The notes beneath the pieces are model-generated. The model made no database searches and had not been told where the DNA came from. It was given only the letters and a program-made list of their open reading frames with translations. The position numbers and the translations under genes were made by a program. From UBA2386 sp046306335 (GTDB lineage: Bacteria > Planctomycetota > UBA1135 > UBA2386), in the NCBI GenBank assembly GCA_046306335.1, contig JBKDXM010000117.1, forward strand, positions 5,764 to 69,763: a stretch of 64,000 nt of DNA. The letters run 5' to 3'. Positions 16,868 through 25,699 of this stretch are shown here, one piece after another. Numbering within the stretch: position 1 is the stretch's first letter; each line of letters starts with the position of its first letter.

Positions 16868-18739
16868 ATGTCGCACCGCCGCGATCCGTCGTCTCTCCGC
16901 CTGCCCTTCGTCCTCGCCGCGTTCGCCGCAGCGCTCGCCGCCCAAGGGGGCGGCGACCAGCCCGCGGCCGCGGCCAAGGCCGCGCCGGTGTTCGCCGACG
17001 GCGAGGCGCAGGTCGTCGACGCCTTCAAGGACCGCAAGGAGTGGATCCGCGAGTGGCTGTTCGTGCAGGCCGACTTCGACTCCGACGGCGACGGCAAGAA
17101 CGACCGCCTGCACGTCGACGTCACGCGGCCCAAGCAGACGGCGACCGAGGGCCTCAAGGTGCCGGTCGTCTACGAGACCAGCCCGTACTTCGCCGGCACC
17201 GGCCCGATGGACACCAGCTACTACTGGAGCATCGAGCAGGAACTCGGCCAGCCGCCGCAGCCGCGGCCGGCGATGGCGCCGATCGGCTTCGGCAAGAAGC
17301 CGGGCATGATCAGCCAGAGCGAGGTGCAGAAGTGGTTGCCCCGCGGCTTCGCCGTCGTGCACAGCTGCTCGCCGGGCACCGGCTTCTCGCAGGGCTGCCC
17401 GACGATCGGCGGGCCCAACGAGGGGCAGTCCCCGAAGGCGGTGATCGACTGGCTGTGCGGCCGCGCCAAGGGCTACAAGACGATCGACGGCGACGAAGAG
17501 GTGAAGGCCGACTGGTGCAGCGGCAAGGTCGGCATGGTCGGCACGTCGTACAACGGCACGCTGCCGATCGCCGCGGCGACCACCGGCGTCGAGGGCCTCG
17601 CGGCCGTGATCCCGATCGCGCCGGCGTCGTCGTGGTACGGCTACTACCGCAGCAACGGCCTCGTGCGCAGCCCCGGCGGCTACCCGGGCGAGGACATGGA
17701 CGTGCTGTTCGACTTCGTCGCCAGCGGCGACCCCAAGCGCCGTTCGTGGTGCATCGAGAAGGTGCGCGACGGCGAGCTGAAGAACGGCATCGACCGCGTC
17801 ACCGGCGACTACAACGACTTCTGGGCGGCGCGCGACTACAGGAACCAGCTCGGCAAGTGGCAGGCCGCGACGCTGATTGCGCACGGCTTGAACGACTGGA
17901 ACGTCATGCCGGAGCAGTCGGTGTCGATCTACGCGATGCTGAAGCAAAAGGGTGTCCCGTGCATGGCGTTCTTCCACCAGAGCGGCCACGTCGACAACGT
18001 GCCGTTCAAGCTGCAGAACCGCTGGTTCACGCGCTTCCTCTACGGCGTCGACAACGGCGTCGAGAAGGACCCGAAGGCCTGGATCGTGCGCGAGGACGCG
18101 CGGCCGAGCGGCGCCACGCCGTACGCCGACTACCCCAACCCCGAGGCCGCGCCGGTGACGCTGTGGCCGCGCAAGGGCGGCAACGCCGTCGGCGCGCTGG
18201 CTTTCGCGGCGGCGGCCGGCCAGGGCAAGGAGACGATCGTCGACGACCCGAAGAAGGCCGGCGGGGACCTGGCGCAGGCGGAGAAGTCGGACAACCGGCT
18301 GCTGTTCGCGCTGCCGAAGCTGACCGCGCCGGTGCACGTCTCCGGCACGCCGCGCGTCACGCTGCGGCTCGCCTGCGACAAGCCGGCGACCAACCTGAGC
18401 GTGTGGCTGGTGTCGCTGCCGTGGCAGGGCGGCCGCAAGATCACCGACGACGTGGTCACGCGCGGCTGGGCCGACCCGCAGAACCGCAGTTCGCTGACCA
18501 AGGGCGAGCCGCTGGTCCCGGGCCAGTTCTACGACGTGGCGTTCGACCTGCAGCCCGACGACCAGGTCCTCGCCGCCGGCGAGCAACTGGCGCTGATGGT
18601 GATGGCGAGCGACAACGAGTTCACGCTGCACCCGAAGGCCGGCGCCAAGCTGACCATCGACCTCGACGGCTGCTCGCTGGTGGTGCCGGTGGTGGGCGGC
18701 GAGCAGGCGCTGCGCGCGGCCGTCGGCGCCGGCAAGTGA
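16868..18739 (+). CDS. Xaa-Pro dipeptidyl-peptidase (PepX-like, family S15), exported
   Basis: 623 residues. Serine hydrolase of family S15 that would remove N-terminal X-Pro dipeptides. The signal peptide (LPFVLAAFAAALAAQ) indicates export. The catalytic Ser lies in GMVGTSYNGT (about Ser227); the flanking TTGVEGLAAVIPIA, SSWYGYYRSNGLVRSPGGYP and GEDMDVL track the PepX subgroup closely. The Asp is in HGLNDWNV (about Asp343) and the His in HQSGHVDN (about His374). The C-terminal 200 residues form the family's galactose-binding-like beta domain (VTLRLACDKPATNLSVWLVS). ATG 16868 is the first start with a signal peptide. It ends 48 bp before the convergent icmF stop. Confidence 0.9.
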   Translation: MSHRRDPSSLRLPFVLAAFAAALAAQGGGDQPAAAAKAAPVFADGEAQVVDAFKDRKEWIREWLFVQADFDSDGDGKNDRLHVDVTRPKQTATEGLKVPVVYETSPYFAGTGPMDTSYYWSIEQELGQPPQPRPAMAPIGFGKKPGMISQSEVQKWLPRGFAVVHSCSPGTGFSQGCPTIGGPNEGQSPKAVIDWLCGRAKGYKTIDGDEEVKADWCSGKVGMVGTSYNGTLPIAAATTGVEGLAAVIPIAPASSWYGYYRSNGLVRSPGGYPGEDMDVLFDFVASGDPKRRSWCIEKVRDGELKNGIDRVTGDYNDFWAARDYRNQLGKWQAATLIAHGLNDWNVMPEQSVSIYAMLKQKGVPCMAFFHQSGHVDNVPFKLQNRWFTRFLYGVDNGVEKDPKAWIVREDARPSGATPYADYPNPEAAPVTLWPRKGGNAVGALAFAAAAGQGKETIVDDPKKAGGDLAQAEKSDNRLLFALPKLTAPVHVSGTPRVTLRLACDKPATNLSVWLVSLPWQGGRKITDDVVTRGWADPQNRSSLTKGEPLVPGQFYDVAFDLQPDDQVLAAGEQLALMVMASDNEFTLHPKAGAKLTIDLDGCSLVVPVVGGEQALRAAVGAGK

Positions 18740-18768
18740 CGGGGCAGCCGTCGTAGCGCGCGGCAGGC

Positions 18769-18787
18769 GGCGCGGGCCGCCCGCGCC
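18769..18787. terminator. Hairpin between convergent genes
   Basis: Self-complementary GGCGCGG / CCGCGCC with a five-base loop, abutting the icmF stop codon and 30 bp after the peptidase stop. It has no T run, but its position between two convergent genes suits a bidirectional terminator. Confidence 0.45.
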
Positions 18788-21700
18788 TCACATGTTGCGC
18801 CGGTACTGGCCGCCGACTTGGTACAGCGCCGCCGACATCTGGCCGAGCGAGCAGACCTTGGCCGCGTCCATCAGCGACGCGAAGACGTTGCCGCCGGCCA
18901 GCGCGGCGTGCTGCAGCGCGGCGAGCGCCTGCTTGCTGGCCTCGGCGTTGGCCGTCTGCCACTGCGCCAGCCCGTCGATCTGCGCCTGCTTCTCGCCGTC
19001 GGTGCTGCGCATGACCTCGCGCACGACCTGGATCGGCGAGCCGTCGCGGCCGAGGAACGTGTTGACGCCGACGATCGGCAGTTCGCCGGTCGCCTTGCGG
19101 CTCTCGTACAGCAGCGACTCGTCCTGGATGCGGCCGCGCTGGTACATCGTCTCCATCGCGCCGAGCACGCCGCCGCGCTCGGACAGGCGCAGGAACTCGG
19201 CGTAGACCGCCTCCTCGACGAGGTCGGTCAGCTCCTCGATCAGGAACGAGCCCTGCAGCGGGTTCTCGTTCTTCGCCTGGCCTAGCTCCTTGTTGATGAT
19301 CAGCTGGATCGCCATCGCGCGGCGCACCGACTCCTCGGTCGGCGTCGTGATCGCCTCGTCGTAGGCGTTGGTGTGCAGCGAGTTGCAGTTGTCGTAGATC
19401 GCGTACAGCGCCTGCAGCGTCGTCCGGATGTCGTTGAAGTCGATCTCCTGCGCGTGCAGCGACCGGCCCGACGTCTGGATGTGGTACTTCAGCATCTGGC
19501 TGCGCTCGTTGCCGCCGTAGCGATGCTTCATCGCCTTGGCCCAGATGCGCCGCGCGACGCGGCCGATCACCGCGTACTCGGGGTCGACGCCGTTGCTGAA
19601 GAAGAAGCTCAGGTTGGGCGCGAACTCGTCGACGTGCAGGCCGCGCGACAGGTAGTACTCGACGTACGTGAAGCCGTTCGAGAGCGTGAAGGCGAGCTGC
19701 GTGATCGGGTTCGCCCCGGCCTCGGCGATGTGGTAGCCCGAGATCGAGACCGAATAGAAGTTCCGCACCTTGTTGCGGGTGAAGAACTCCTGCACGTCGC
19801 CCATCATGCGCAGGGCGAACTCGGTGCTGAAGATGCACGTGTTCTGCGCCTGGTCCTCCTTGAGGATGTCGGCCTGCACCGTGCCGCGCACGACCGACAG
19901 CGTCTCCTGGCGGATGCGCTCGTAGACGTCCTTCGGCACGACCTGGTCGCCGGTCGCGCCGAGCAGGCGCGTGCCGAGGCCGTCGTGGCCGGTCGGCAGC
20001 TCGCCGCGGTAGCGCGGCCGCGGCAGGCCCTTCTTCTGCCACAGCGCGGCGATCGTCGCCTCGGCCTCGGCGAGCTTGCCGTTCTGCTGCAGCCAGCGTT
20101 CGCACTGCTGGTCGACCGCGGCGTTCAGGAAGAACGCGAGCAGCATGGGCGCCGGGCCGTTGATCGTCATCGACACCGACGTCACCGGGTCGCACAGGTC
20201 GAAGCCCGAGTACAGGCGCTTGGCGTCGTCGAGCGTGCAGATCGACACGCCGGCGTTGCCGACCTTGCCGAGGATGTCCGGCCGCTGCGCCGGGTCCTCG
20301 CCGTACAGCGTCACGCTGTCGAACGCGGTCGACAGCCGCTTGTACGGTTGGCCGGCCGACAGGTAGTGGAAGCGCTTGTTGGTGCGCTCCGGGCCGCCCT
20401 CGCCGGCGAACATGCGGGTCGGGTCCTCCGCCGTGCGCTTGAACGGGTAGACGCCCGCCGCGAACGGGAAGCGCCCGGGCACGTTCTCCTGCAGCAGCCA
20501 GCGCAGGCGGTCGCCGTCGCCGCGGAAGCGCGGCAGCGCGACCTTGGGGATCTGCAGGCCGGACAGCGAGGTGACGTGGTTCTGCACGCGGACCTCGCGG
20601 TCGCGCACCTTGAAGACGTAGTGCTCGCCGCCGTAGCTGCGCGCCAGTTCGTCGTAGCCCGCCAGCAGGTCCCGGCTCGCCGGGGCGAGCGCCGCCGCGG
20701 CCTTGGCCGCCTCGTCGAGCAGCGTCGCCTTGGCCGCGGCCGCCGCATCCGGCAGCGCGGTCGCCGCGGTGCGCAGCGCGTAGGCGCGCTCGGCGAGGTC
20801 GGCCTGCTCCTGCGACCAGCGGTTGTAGCGGCGGTTGTGCTCGACGATGTCGGCGAGGTAGCGCACGCGCTCGCCGGGGATCACGTGCGCGGTCTCGGGC
20901 TCGCCCTCGACGAGCTGCAGCGCGCTGACGAAGCGACCCGGCCGCTTGCCGTCGAGCGCCTTCGCCACCGCCTTGTAGAAGCGGTTGGCGCCCGGGTCGG
21001 CGAAGGTCGCCGCCATGGTGCCGTACACCGGCATCTGGTCCGGCGCCTTGTCCCAGGCCTTCTTGTTGCGCTGGAACTGCTTCTGCACGTCGCGCAGCGC
21101 GTCGCGGGCGCCGCGGCGATCGAACTTGTTGATCGCCACGAGGTCCGCGTAGTCGAGCATGTCGATCTTCTCGAGCTGGCTCTGGGCGCCGAACTCGGGC
21201 GTCATGACGTACAGCGACACGTCGGCGTGCTCGACGATCTCGGTGTCGCTCTGGCCGATGCCGCTGCTCTCCAGCACGATCAGGTCGAAGCCGGCGCACT
21301 TCAGCGCCGACAGCGCGTCGCGCACGCTCTCCGACAGCGCGAGGTTGGCGCGGCGGGTCGCCATCGAGCGCACGAACACGCGCGGGTCGGACGCGCTGTT
21401 CATGCGGATGCGGTCGCCGAGCAGCGCGCCGCCGGTCTTCTTGCGCGTCGGATCGACGCACAGCACGGCGATGCGCATCGCCGGGAAGTCGAGCAGGAAG
21501 CGCCGCAGCAACTCGTCGATCAGCGAGCTCTTGCCGGCGCCGCCGGTGCCGGTGATGCCGAGCACGGGCGGCACGTGGGCGGCCGCGGCGAGGCGCTTCT
21601 GCACCGTGTCGCGGTGCAACTCCGGATGGTTCTCGACCAGCGTGATCGCCTTGGCGAGCGCGCGGTGGTCGTCGGCGGTGAATGCCGGCAGCGCCTCGTC

Positions 21701-22204
21701 GGCGCGGACGGTGGCGAAGTCGCACCGGCCGAGCATGTCGTCGATCATGCCCTGCAGGCCGAGCGCGCGGCCGTCGTCGGGCGAGTAGATGCGGGCGACG
21801 CCGTACGCCTGCAGCGCGGTGATCTCCTCGGGCAGGATCACGCCGCCGCCGCCGCCGAAGATGCGCACGTGGCCGGCGCCGCGCTCCCGCAGCATGTCGT
21901 GCATGTAGCGGAAGAACTCGTTGTGGCCGCCCTGGTAGGACGTCACCGCGATGCCCTGGGCGTCCTCCTGGATCGCCGCGTCGACGATCTCGCGCACCGA
22001 GCGGTTGTGGCCGAGGTGCACGACCTCCGCGCCGGTCGCCTGGGCGATGCGGCGGAAGATGTGGATCGAGGCGTCGTGGCCGTCGAACAGGCTCGTCGCC
22101 GTCACCAGCCGGATCTTGTGCCTGGGCTGGAACGCCGGCGTCGGGGCGCCCGCCGGCGCGGTCGACGGGGCCGGATGGGATGCGGAGGGCGCGGGGGTCG
22201 CCAT
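18788..22204 (-). CDS. icmF: Fused isobutyryl-CoA mutase IcmF (B12 domain - G-chaperone - mutase)
   Basis: 1138 residues. The enzyme interconverts isobutyryl-CoA and n-butyryl-CoA with adenosylcobalamin. Order of domains: an Ala/Pro-rich leader (1-28), the B12-binding domain with DGHDAS (41-46, His43 as lower cobalt ligand), VTSYQGGHNEFF and FGGGGGVILPEEI; then the MeaB-like GTPase with P-loop GTGGAGKSS (219-227), CVDPTRKKTGGALLGDRIRM, and NKFDRRGARDAL in a G-domain that helps load and protect the cofactor; then the mutase barrel with LSTAFDSVTLYGED, FDLCDPVTSVSMTINGPAP and FYSVSISGYHIAEAGANPI. The Phe in STAFDS is the residue expected for isobutyryl- rather than methylmalonyl-CoA specificity (known from the family). 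Length is close to the usual 1090. Confidence 0.95.
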   Translation of the reverse strand: MATPAPSASHPAPSTAPAGAPTPAFQPRHKIRLVTATSLFDGHDASIHIFRRIAQATGAEVVHLGHNRSVREIVDAAIQEDAQGIAVTSYQGGHNEFFRYMHDMLRERGAGHVRIFGGGGGVILPEEITALQAYGVARIYSPDDGRALGLQGMIDDMLGRCDFATVRADEALPAFTADDHRALAKAITLVENHPELHRDTVQKRLAAAAHVPPVLGITGTGGAGKSSLIDELLRRFLLDFPAMRIAVLCVDPTRKKTGGALLGDRIRMNSASDPRVFVRSMATRRANLALSESVRDALSALKCAGFDLIVLESSGIGQSDTEIVEHADVSLYVMTPEFGAQSQLEKIDMLDYADLVAINKFDRRGARDALRDVQKQFQRNKKAWDKAPDQMPVYGTMAATFADPGANRFYKAVAKALDGKRPGRFVSALQLVEGEPETAHVIPGERVRYLADIVEHNRRYNRWSQEQADLAERAYALRTAATALPDAAAAAKATLLDEAAKAAAALAPASRDLLAGYDELARSYGGEHYVFKVRDREVRVQNHVTSLSGLQIPKVALPRFRGDGDRLRWLLQENVPGRFPFAAGVYPFKRTAEDPTRMFAGEGGPERTNKRFHYLSAGQPYKRLSTAFDSVTLYGEDPAQRPDILGKVGNAGVSICTLDDAKRLYSGFDLCDPVTSVSMTINGPAPMLLAFFLNAAVDQQCERWLQQNGKLAEAEATIAALWQKKGLPRPRYRGELPTGHDGLGTRLLGATGDQVVPKDVYERIRQETLSVVRGTVQADILKEDQAQNTCIFSTEFALRMMGDVQEFFTRNKVRNFYSVSISGYHIAEAGANPITQLAFTLSNGFTYVEYYLSRGLHVDEFAPNLSFFFSNGVDPEYAVIGRVARRIWAKAMKHRYGGNERSQMLKYHIQTSGRSLHAQEIDFNDIRTTLQALYAIYDNCNSLHTNAYDEAITTPTEESVRRAMAIQLIINKELGQAKNENPLQGSFLIEELTDLVEEAVYAEFLRLSERGGVLGAMETMYQRGRIQDESLLYESRKATGELPIVGVNTFLGRDGSPIQVVREVMRSTDGEKQAQIDGLAQWQTANAEASKQALAALQHAALAGGNVFASLMDAAKVCSLGQMSAALYQVGGQYRRNM

Positions 22205-22314
22205 GCGTTCGGGTGGGCCTTGGGGGGCGAACACTCTACCGACCCCGCGCGGCACTGCCGAGGTCGGTCTGCCGCCTTTCCGCGGTACCGGCCCCGCGGG
22301 CGGGCCGCCAGCGG

Positions 22315-22728
22315 CTACGTCGCCGCGCCTTCTTCGGAGTGCTGCGAGTAGTGCTGCGCCACGATCTTCCAGTCGTCGCTGAGCCGGCACAGCGCGAACA
22401 TGCAGCGGCCGGTCTGGTCGTGGTTGCGGCCGTCGGGGTCGACCTGCGACAGCTTCCAGCCGCCGACGACGGTCGCGAACTGGTCGTCGAAGACCTGGAA
22501 GTCGAGGTCCTTGAGCTCCAGCTTGACCGTCTCCAGGTAGCGGAACTCCTGGTCGAGCACTTCCTCGAATTCGCCCCAACCCCGGTCGCGACGGCCGGAT
22601 GCGTCAAGGTTTTGGAACCGCTTGTCGGTCCAGAAGTGCGAGCGGAAGGTCTTGAGGTCGCGGCTGTTGAACGACTGCCGCATGCTGCGGAAGAAGTCGT
22701 CCAGTTCTTTCAGGCTTTCGACGCTCAT
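22315..22728 (-). CDS. NTF2/SnoaL-fold protein, unknown substrate
   Basis: 137 residues. The pattern fits the NTF2-like cone fold used by ketosteroid-isomerase homologues and SnoaL-like proteins: an N-terminal helix (LKELDDFFRSMRQSFNSRD), FRSHFWTDKRFQNLD, FEEVLDQEFRYLETV and a terminal strand pair (GRCMFALCRLSDDWKIVAQHY, of which only the general hydrophobic-aromatic ending is family-like). No clear catalytic pair is recognisable. It lies 110 bp upstream of icmF on the same strand and may share its transcript, but the gap argues against tight coupling. Confidence 0.7.
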   Translation of the reverse strand: MSVESLKELDDFFRSMRQSFNSRDLKTFRSHFWTDKRFQNLDASGRRDRGWGEFEEVLDQEFRYLETVKLELKDLDFQVFDDQFATVVGGWKLSQVDPDGRNHDQTGRCMFALCRLSDDWKIVAQHYSQHSEEGAAT

Positions 22729-22805
22729 GCGTTGCCAATCCGTTTGCGGTTCCGTCCGAGCCTAGCGCGGGCGTAGGCCCCTGCCCCGCCGCCGCCAAGT
22801 CCCGT

Positions 22806-24221
22806 TCACCGCGCGAGGTGCTTGTAGAGGGGCTCTTTGGCCATCTCGTAGACGACCTTGCCGTTCACGAGGGCCGTCGTCACGAAGGTGGCATAGTGCA
22901 GCGGATCCCCCTGGAGAATCAAGACATCCGCATCCTTGCCGGCTTCCAGCGAGCCGATGCGGCGCTCGACGCCGAGGATCTTCGCCGCGTCCAAGGTCAG
23001 GGTGCGCAGCGCCTTGCGGTTGTCGAGTCCACCGCGGACGGCGAACGCCGCGTCGAGGTGCGGGGTGTTGAGGTCCTGGCCCATGATGCCGCCGGTGCCG
23101 ACGCCGGCGCCGCCGAACATGCCAACCGGGCAGGTCACGGCGACCGGCACGCCGGCCTTGGCCAGCAGGGCCGTGGCCGCGAGGTTGCTGCCGGTGGTGT
23201 CGGGGTCGGTCGGGTCGGCCGGGATGCGGTCGCGCGGGCTCAGGTAGACCATCGAGCCGGTGGCGGCGATCTCGTCCGGCACCAGCCACGCGCTCATCGG
23301 CTTCTGCAGCACGACGCCGCGGCCGAGCAGCTTGGCGATCGCCATCGCCTGCCGGATGCCGTCGACGTCGCTGCTCTTGGCGTTGCCGCGCCGGACCATG
23401 CCGCCGAACGGGTTCATGCTGACGCCGCCGACGCTGAGCCACAGCATCGCGTCGCCCTTCAGCACGGCGAGCAGCTTCTCGGCGCCCTGCGGCGGCTGCG
23501 GCTCCTTGGCCTGCGGGTCGGCGGCCTTCTTCGCCGGGAACTCGGCGACCGCCTGCAGGTACTCGCGGCACTTCTTGACCGTGTCCTCGAAGCGGTCGCG
23601 CTCGGCGAGGCTCATCACCGCGTTCATGCCGACGACGGTGTCTTCCTTGAGCACCATGCCGCGCACGTCGCCGTACGCGAGCTTGATCACGGCGTTGCTG
23701 CCGCCGGGCAGGCCCTGGCCGTTGGCCGAGCCCGACAGGAACGCGGTGACGCCGGCGGCGAGCGCCTGCTTGATCTCGGGGTCGAACGGATTGACCGTGT
23801 CGACGTAGGGCGCGCCGCGGCCAGCGCCCATGCCGTTGCCCTGCACGCAGACGAAGCCCGGGCTGACGCACTTGCCCTTGGCGTCGATCACCGTCGTGCC
23901 CTCGGGCAGCGTCAGGTTGTGGCCGACGGCCTCGATCTTGTCGTCCGCGATCAGCACCGTCGCGCCGCTCAGGCGCTGGCCGGTGCCGAGGTAGACGTCG
24001 CCGCCGACGATGGCGGTGTGCTTCTTCGGCTTCGCTTCGGGCTTGGCGGCGGGCGCCGCCTCGCTGGGCGCGGTCGCCGGCTGCGGCGCGCCGTCGGGGC
24101 GCTGGCCGCGGCGGCCGCGGCCCTGCGCGGGCAGGTCGAACGCGGTGAGCAGCGCGAGCGCGCCGGCGATGAGGACGTGCGGACGCATGGTGCGGTGGAG
24201 GCGGTTGGTCGTCGTGGCCAT
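22806..24221 (-). CDS. Amidohydrolase-superfamily protein 9 (last of the array), HxH lost
   Basis: 471 residues. Exported (signal at about 12-33, MRPHVLIAGALALLTAFDLPAQ). It keeps the superfamily frame: N-terminal beta-sandwich (VGGDVYLGTGQRLSGATVLI), the entry KCVSPGFV and the C-terminal return KILGVERRIGSLEAGKDADV followed by ILQGDPL. The position of the metal-binding HxH after PGF reads VCVQGNG, so the usual Zn/Fe site is absent. A Lys/Gln/Pro-rich stretch sits mid-protein (PAKKAADPQAKEPQPPQG). It starts 2 bp after the preceding gene's stop. An ATG at 24188 is an alternative. A structural or regulatory role in the array is inference. Confidence 0.85.
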   Translation of the reverse strand: MATTTNRLHRTMRPHVLIAGALALLTAFDLPAQGRGRRGQRPDGAPQPATAPSEAAPAAKPEAKPKKHTAIVGGDVYLGTGQRLSGATVLIADDKIEAVGHNLTLPEGTTVIDAKGKCVSPGFVCVQGNGMGAGRGAPYVDTVNPFDPEIKQALAAGVTAFLSGSANGQGLPGGSNAVIKLAYGDVRGMVLKEDTVVGMNAVMSLAERDRFEDTVKKCREYLQAVAEFPAKKAADPQAKEPQPPQGAEKLLAVLKGDAMLWLSVGGVSMNPFGGMVRRGNAKSSDVDGIRQAMAIAKLLGRGVVLQKPMSAWLVPDEIAATGSMVYLSPRDRIPADPTDPDTTGSNLAATALLAKAGVPVAVTCPVGMFGGAGVGTGGIMGQDLNTPHLDAAFAVRGGLDNRKALRTLTLDAAKILGVERRIGSLEAGKDADVLILQGDPLHYATFVTTALVNGKVVYEMAKEPLYKHLAR

Positions 24222-24223
24222 GG

Positions 24224-25699
24224 TCACGGCTCCTTCTTGGTTTCGACGCCGCGCAGCCACACGGCGTCCAGTTCGGCAGTGGGCGACAGCGGATCGGCGG
24301 TGAACACCAGCAGGTCGGCGTGCTTGCCGACTTCGAGCGAGCCCGTCGTCTTGTCGACGCCGAGGATCTTCGCCGGCAGCAACGTCACCGCCTTCAGCGC
24401 GACGTCCTGCGGCAGGCCGTAGCGGCAGAGTTCCATCAGGCGGAAGAACAGCTGGCGCACGGCCGGGCCGCTCTCGCCCACGGCGAAGGCGACCTCGACG
24501 CCGGCGTCGTGGAACTGCAGCGCCGGGTGCACGAGGTAGCGCGTGCGCGGCAGCGTCGTCAGCTCCGGCGGCAGCAGCACCGGGCACTGCCACGCCTTCA
24601 CCTGCTCCAGCGCGACGTCGAGCGTGCCCGACATCGGATCGTGGCGCGGCACGGCGACCGCGCGCGGGAACGACAGCTTGTCGCCGACGGCGTCCTGCCA
24701 GTGCAGCAGGTCGGCGGCCGAGTCGATCTGCACGATCGCGCGGCGCTTGCCTTCGAGCAGGTCGGCGAGCACTTCGAGGTTGGGATCCTTGGGCGGCGCC
24801 TTGGGGGCCTGCTGCGGCGGCTGCTGCGGCGCGGGCTGGCCTTGCTGGCCCTGCGGCGCGGGGGCCGGCGTCGGGTTCGGCGGCGGCGGCGGGGTGGGGC
24901 TCGGCGTCGGGTTCGGCGTCGGCGTCGGGTTCGGCCCCGGCTTCGGCGGCTCGCTGCCCTTCGGCGGTTCCGACTTGGCCTCGCCGGGCTTCGCGTCCGC
25001 TGGTGGCTGCTGCGGTTGCGGCGGTGGCGTCGGCGGCGCCGGCGGCTTCTTGCGCTCGTCGACGACCTTCTGCGCCTTCTCGAACTGGTCCTTCAGCAAC
25101 TTCTTGGTGCCGCCGTCGCGCACCATGCCGACCTGCACGAACGCGTCGTCGTCGACGGTGAGTTGCTCGACGGTCTTGCCGTCCGGCCGCAGCACCGCGC
25201 CGAGGCCGGGGAAGCCGCCGCCATTGGGGTTGAGCGCGACCGTCGTCACGCCGGCGCGCAGCAACTCGGCGAACACCGGCTGCTTGCCGTAGAGGCCGTC
25301 GACGACCTTCGTCGCCGGCTTGTTCTGCGTGCCGCCGCCGCCGCTCGGCATCGGGAACTCCATGCCGCCGCGGCCGCCGCGCCGGCCGCCGGCCGGGGCT
25401 TCGCCACGCGGCTGCGCTGGTCCGCCGAGCCCGGCGCGCGACCACGCGCTGACGAGGCCGGGCATCAGCGTCTTGCCGGCGCAGTCGATCACGCGCGCGC
25501 CCGGCGGCACGGTCGCGTCGGCGCCGACGGCTTCGATCTTGCCGTTGCGCACGACGAGCGTGCCGCGCTCGATCGCCGGGCCGGAGATCGGCAGCAGCCG
25601 TGCGTTGGTGAACGCGATCGGCCGGGCGTCCTGCGCGCGGCAGACGGTCGCGGCGGCGAGCGCCAACAGGGCCGAGAGGGCGGTTCGTACTGGGGTCAT
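24224..25699 (-). CDS. Amidohydrolase-superfamily protein 8, HxH lost, Pro-rich insert
   Basis: 491 residues with signal peptide (ALSALLALAAATVCRAQ). Superfamily ends are clear: ARLLPISGPAIERGTLVV, GKTLMPGLV and LLPAKILGVDKTTGSLEVGK, then ADLLVFTADPL. After PGLV the sequence reads SAWSRAG, so the HxH metal motif is missing. Residues about 205-320 are a low-complexity insert rich in Pro, Gln, Lys and Glu, including a run of PT/PN repeats, which is likely unstructured. Its ATG overlaps the stop of the upstream gene (ATGA). The insert's composition resembles that of array member 1. Confidence 0.85.
   Translation of the reverse strand: MTPVRTALSALLALAAATVCRAQDARPIAFTNARLLPISGPAIERGTLVVRNGKIEAVGADATVPPGARVIDCAGKTLMPGLVSAWSRAGLGGPAQPRGEAPAGGRRGGRGGMEFPMPSGGGGTQNKPATKVVDGLYGKQPVFAELLRAGVTTVALNPNGGGFPGLGAVLRPDGKTVEQLTVDDDAFVQVGMVRDGGTKKLLKDQFEKAQKVVDERKKPPAPPTPPPQPQQPPADAKPGEAKSEPPKGSEPPKPGPNPTPTPNPTPSPTPPPPPNPTPAPAPQGQQGQPAPQQPPQQAPKAPPKDPNLEVLADLLEGKRRAIVQIDSAADLLHWQDAVGDKLSFPRAVAVPRHDPMSGTLDVALEQVKAWQCPVLLPPELTTLPRTRYLVHPALQFHDAGVEVAFAVGESGPAVRQLFFRLMELCRYGLPQDVALKAVTLLPAKILGVDKTTGSLEVGKHADLLVFTADPLSPTAELDAVWLRGVETKKEP

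Noticed and set aside
15575..18631. Long open frame continuing upstream on the minus strand from the carboxypeptidase-regulatory-like gene.
   Set aside because: It runs antisense through the hydrolase and S15 peptidase genes and has Arg/His-rich composition typical of shadow frames in GC-rich DNA.
24800..24960. Repetitive Pro/Asn/Thr-coding tract as a possible CRISPR or tandem array.
   Set aside because: It is coding low-complexity sequence (PTPTPNPTP) with no spacer pattern.
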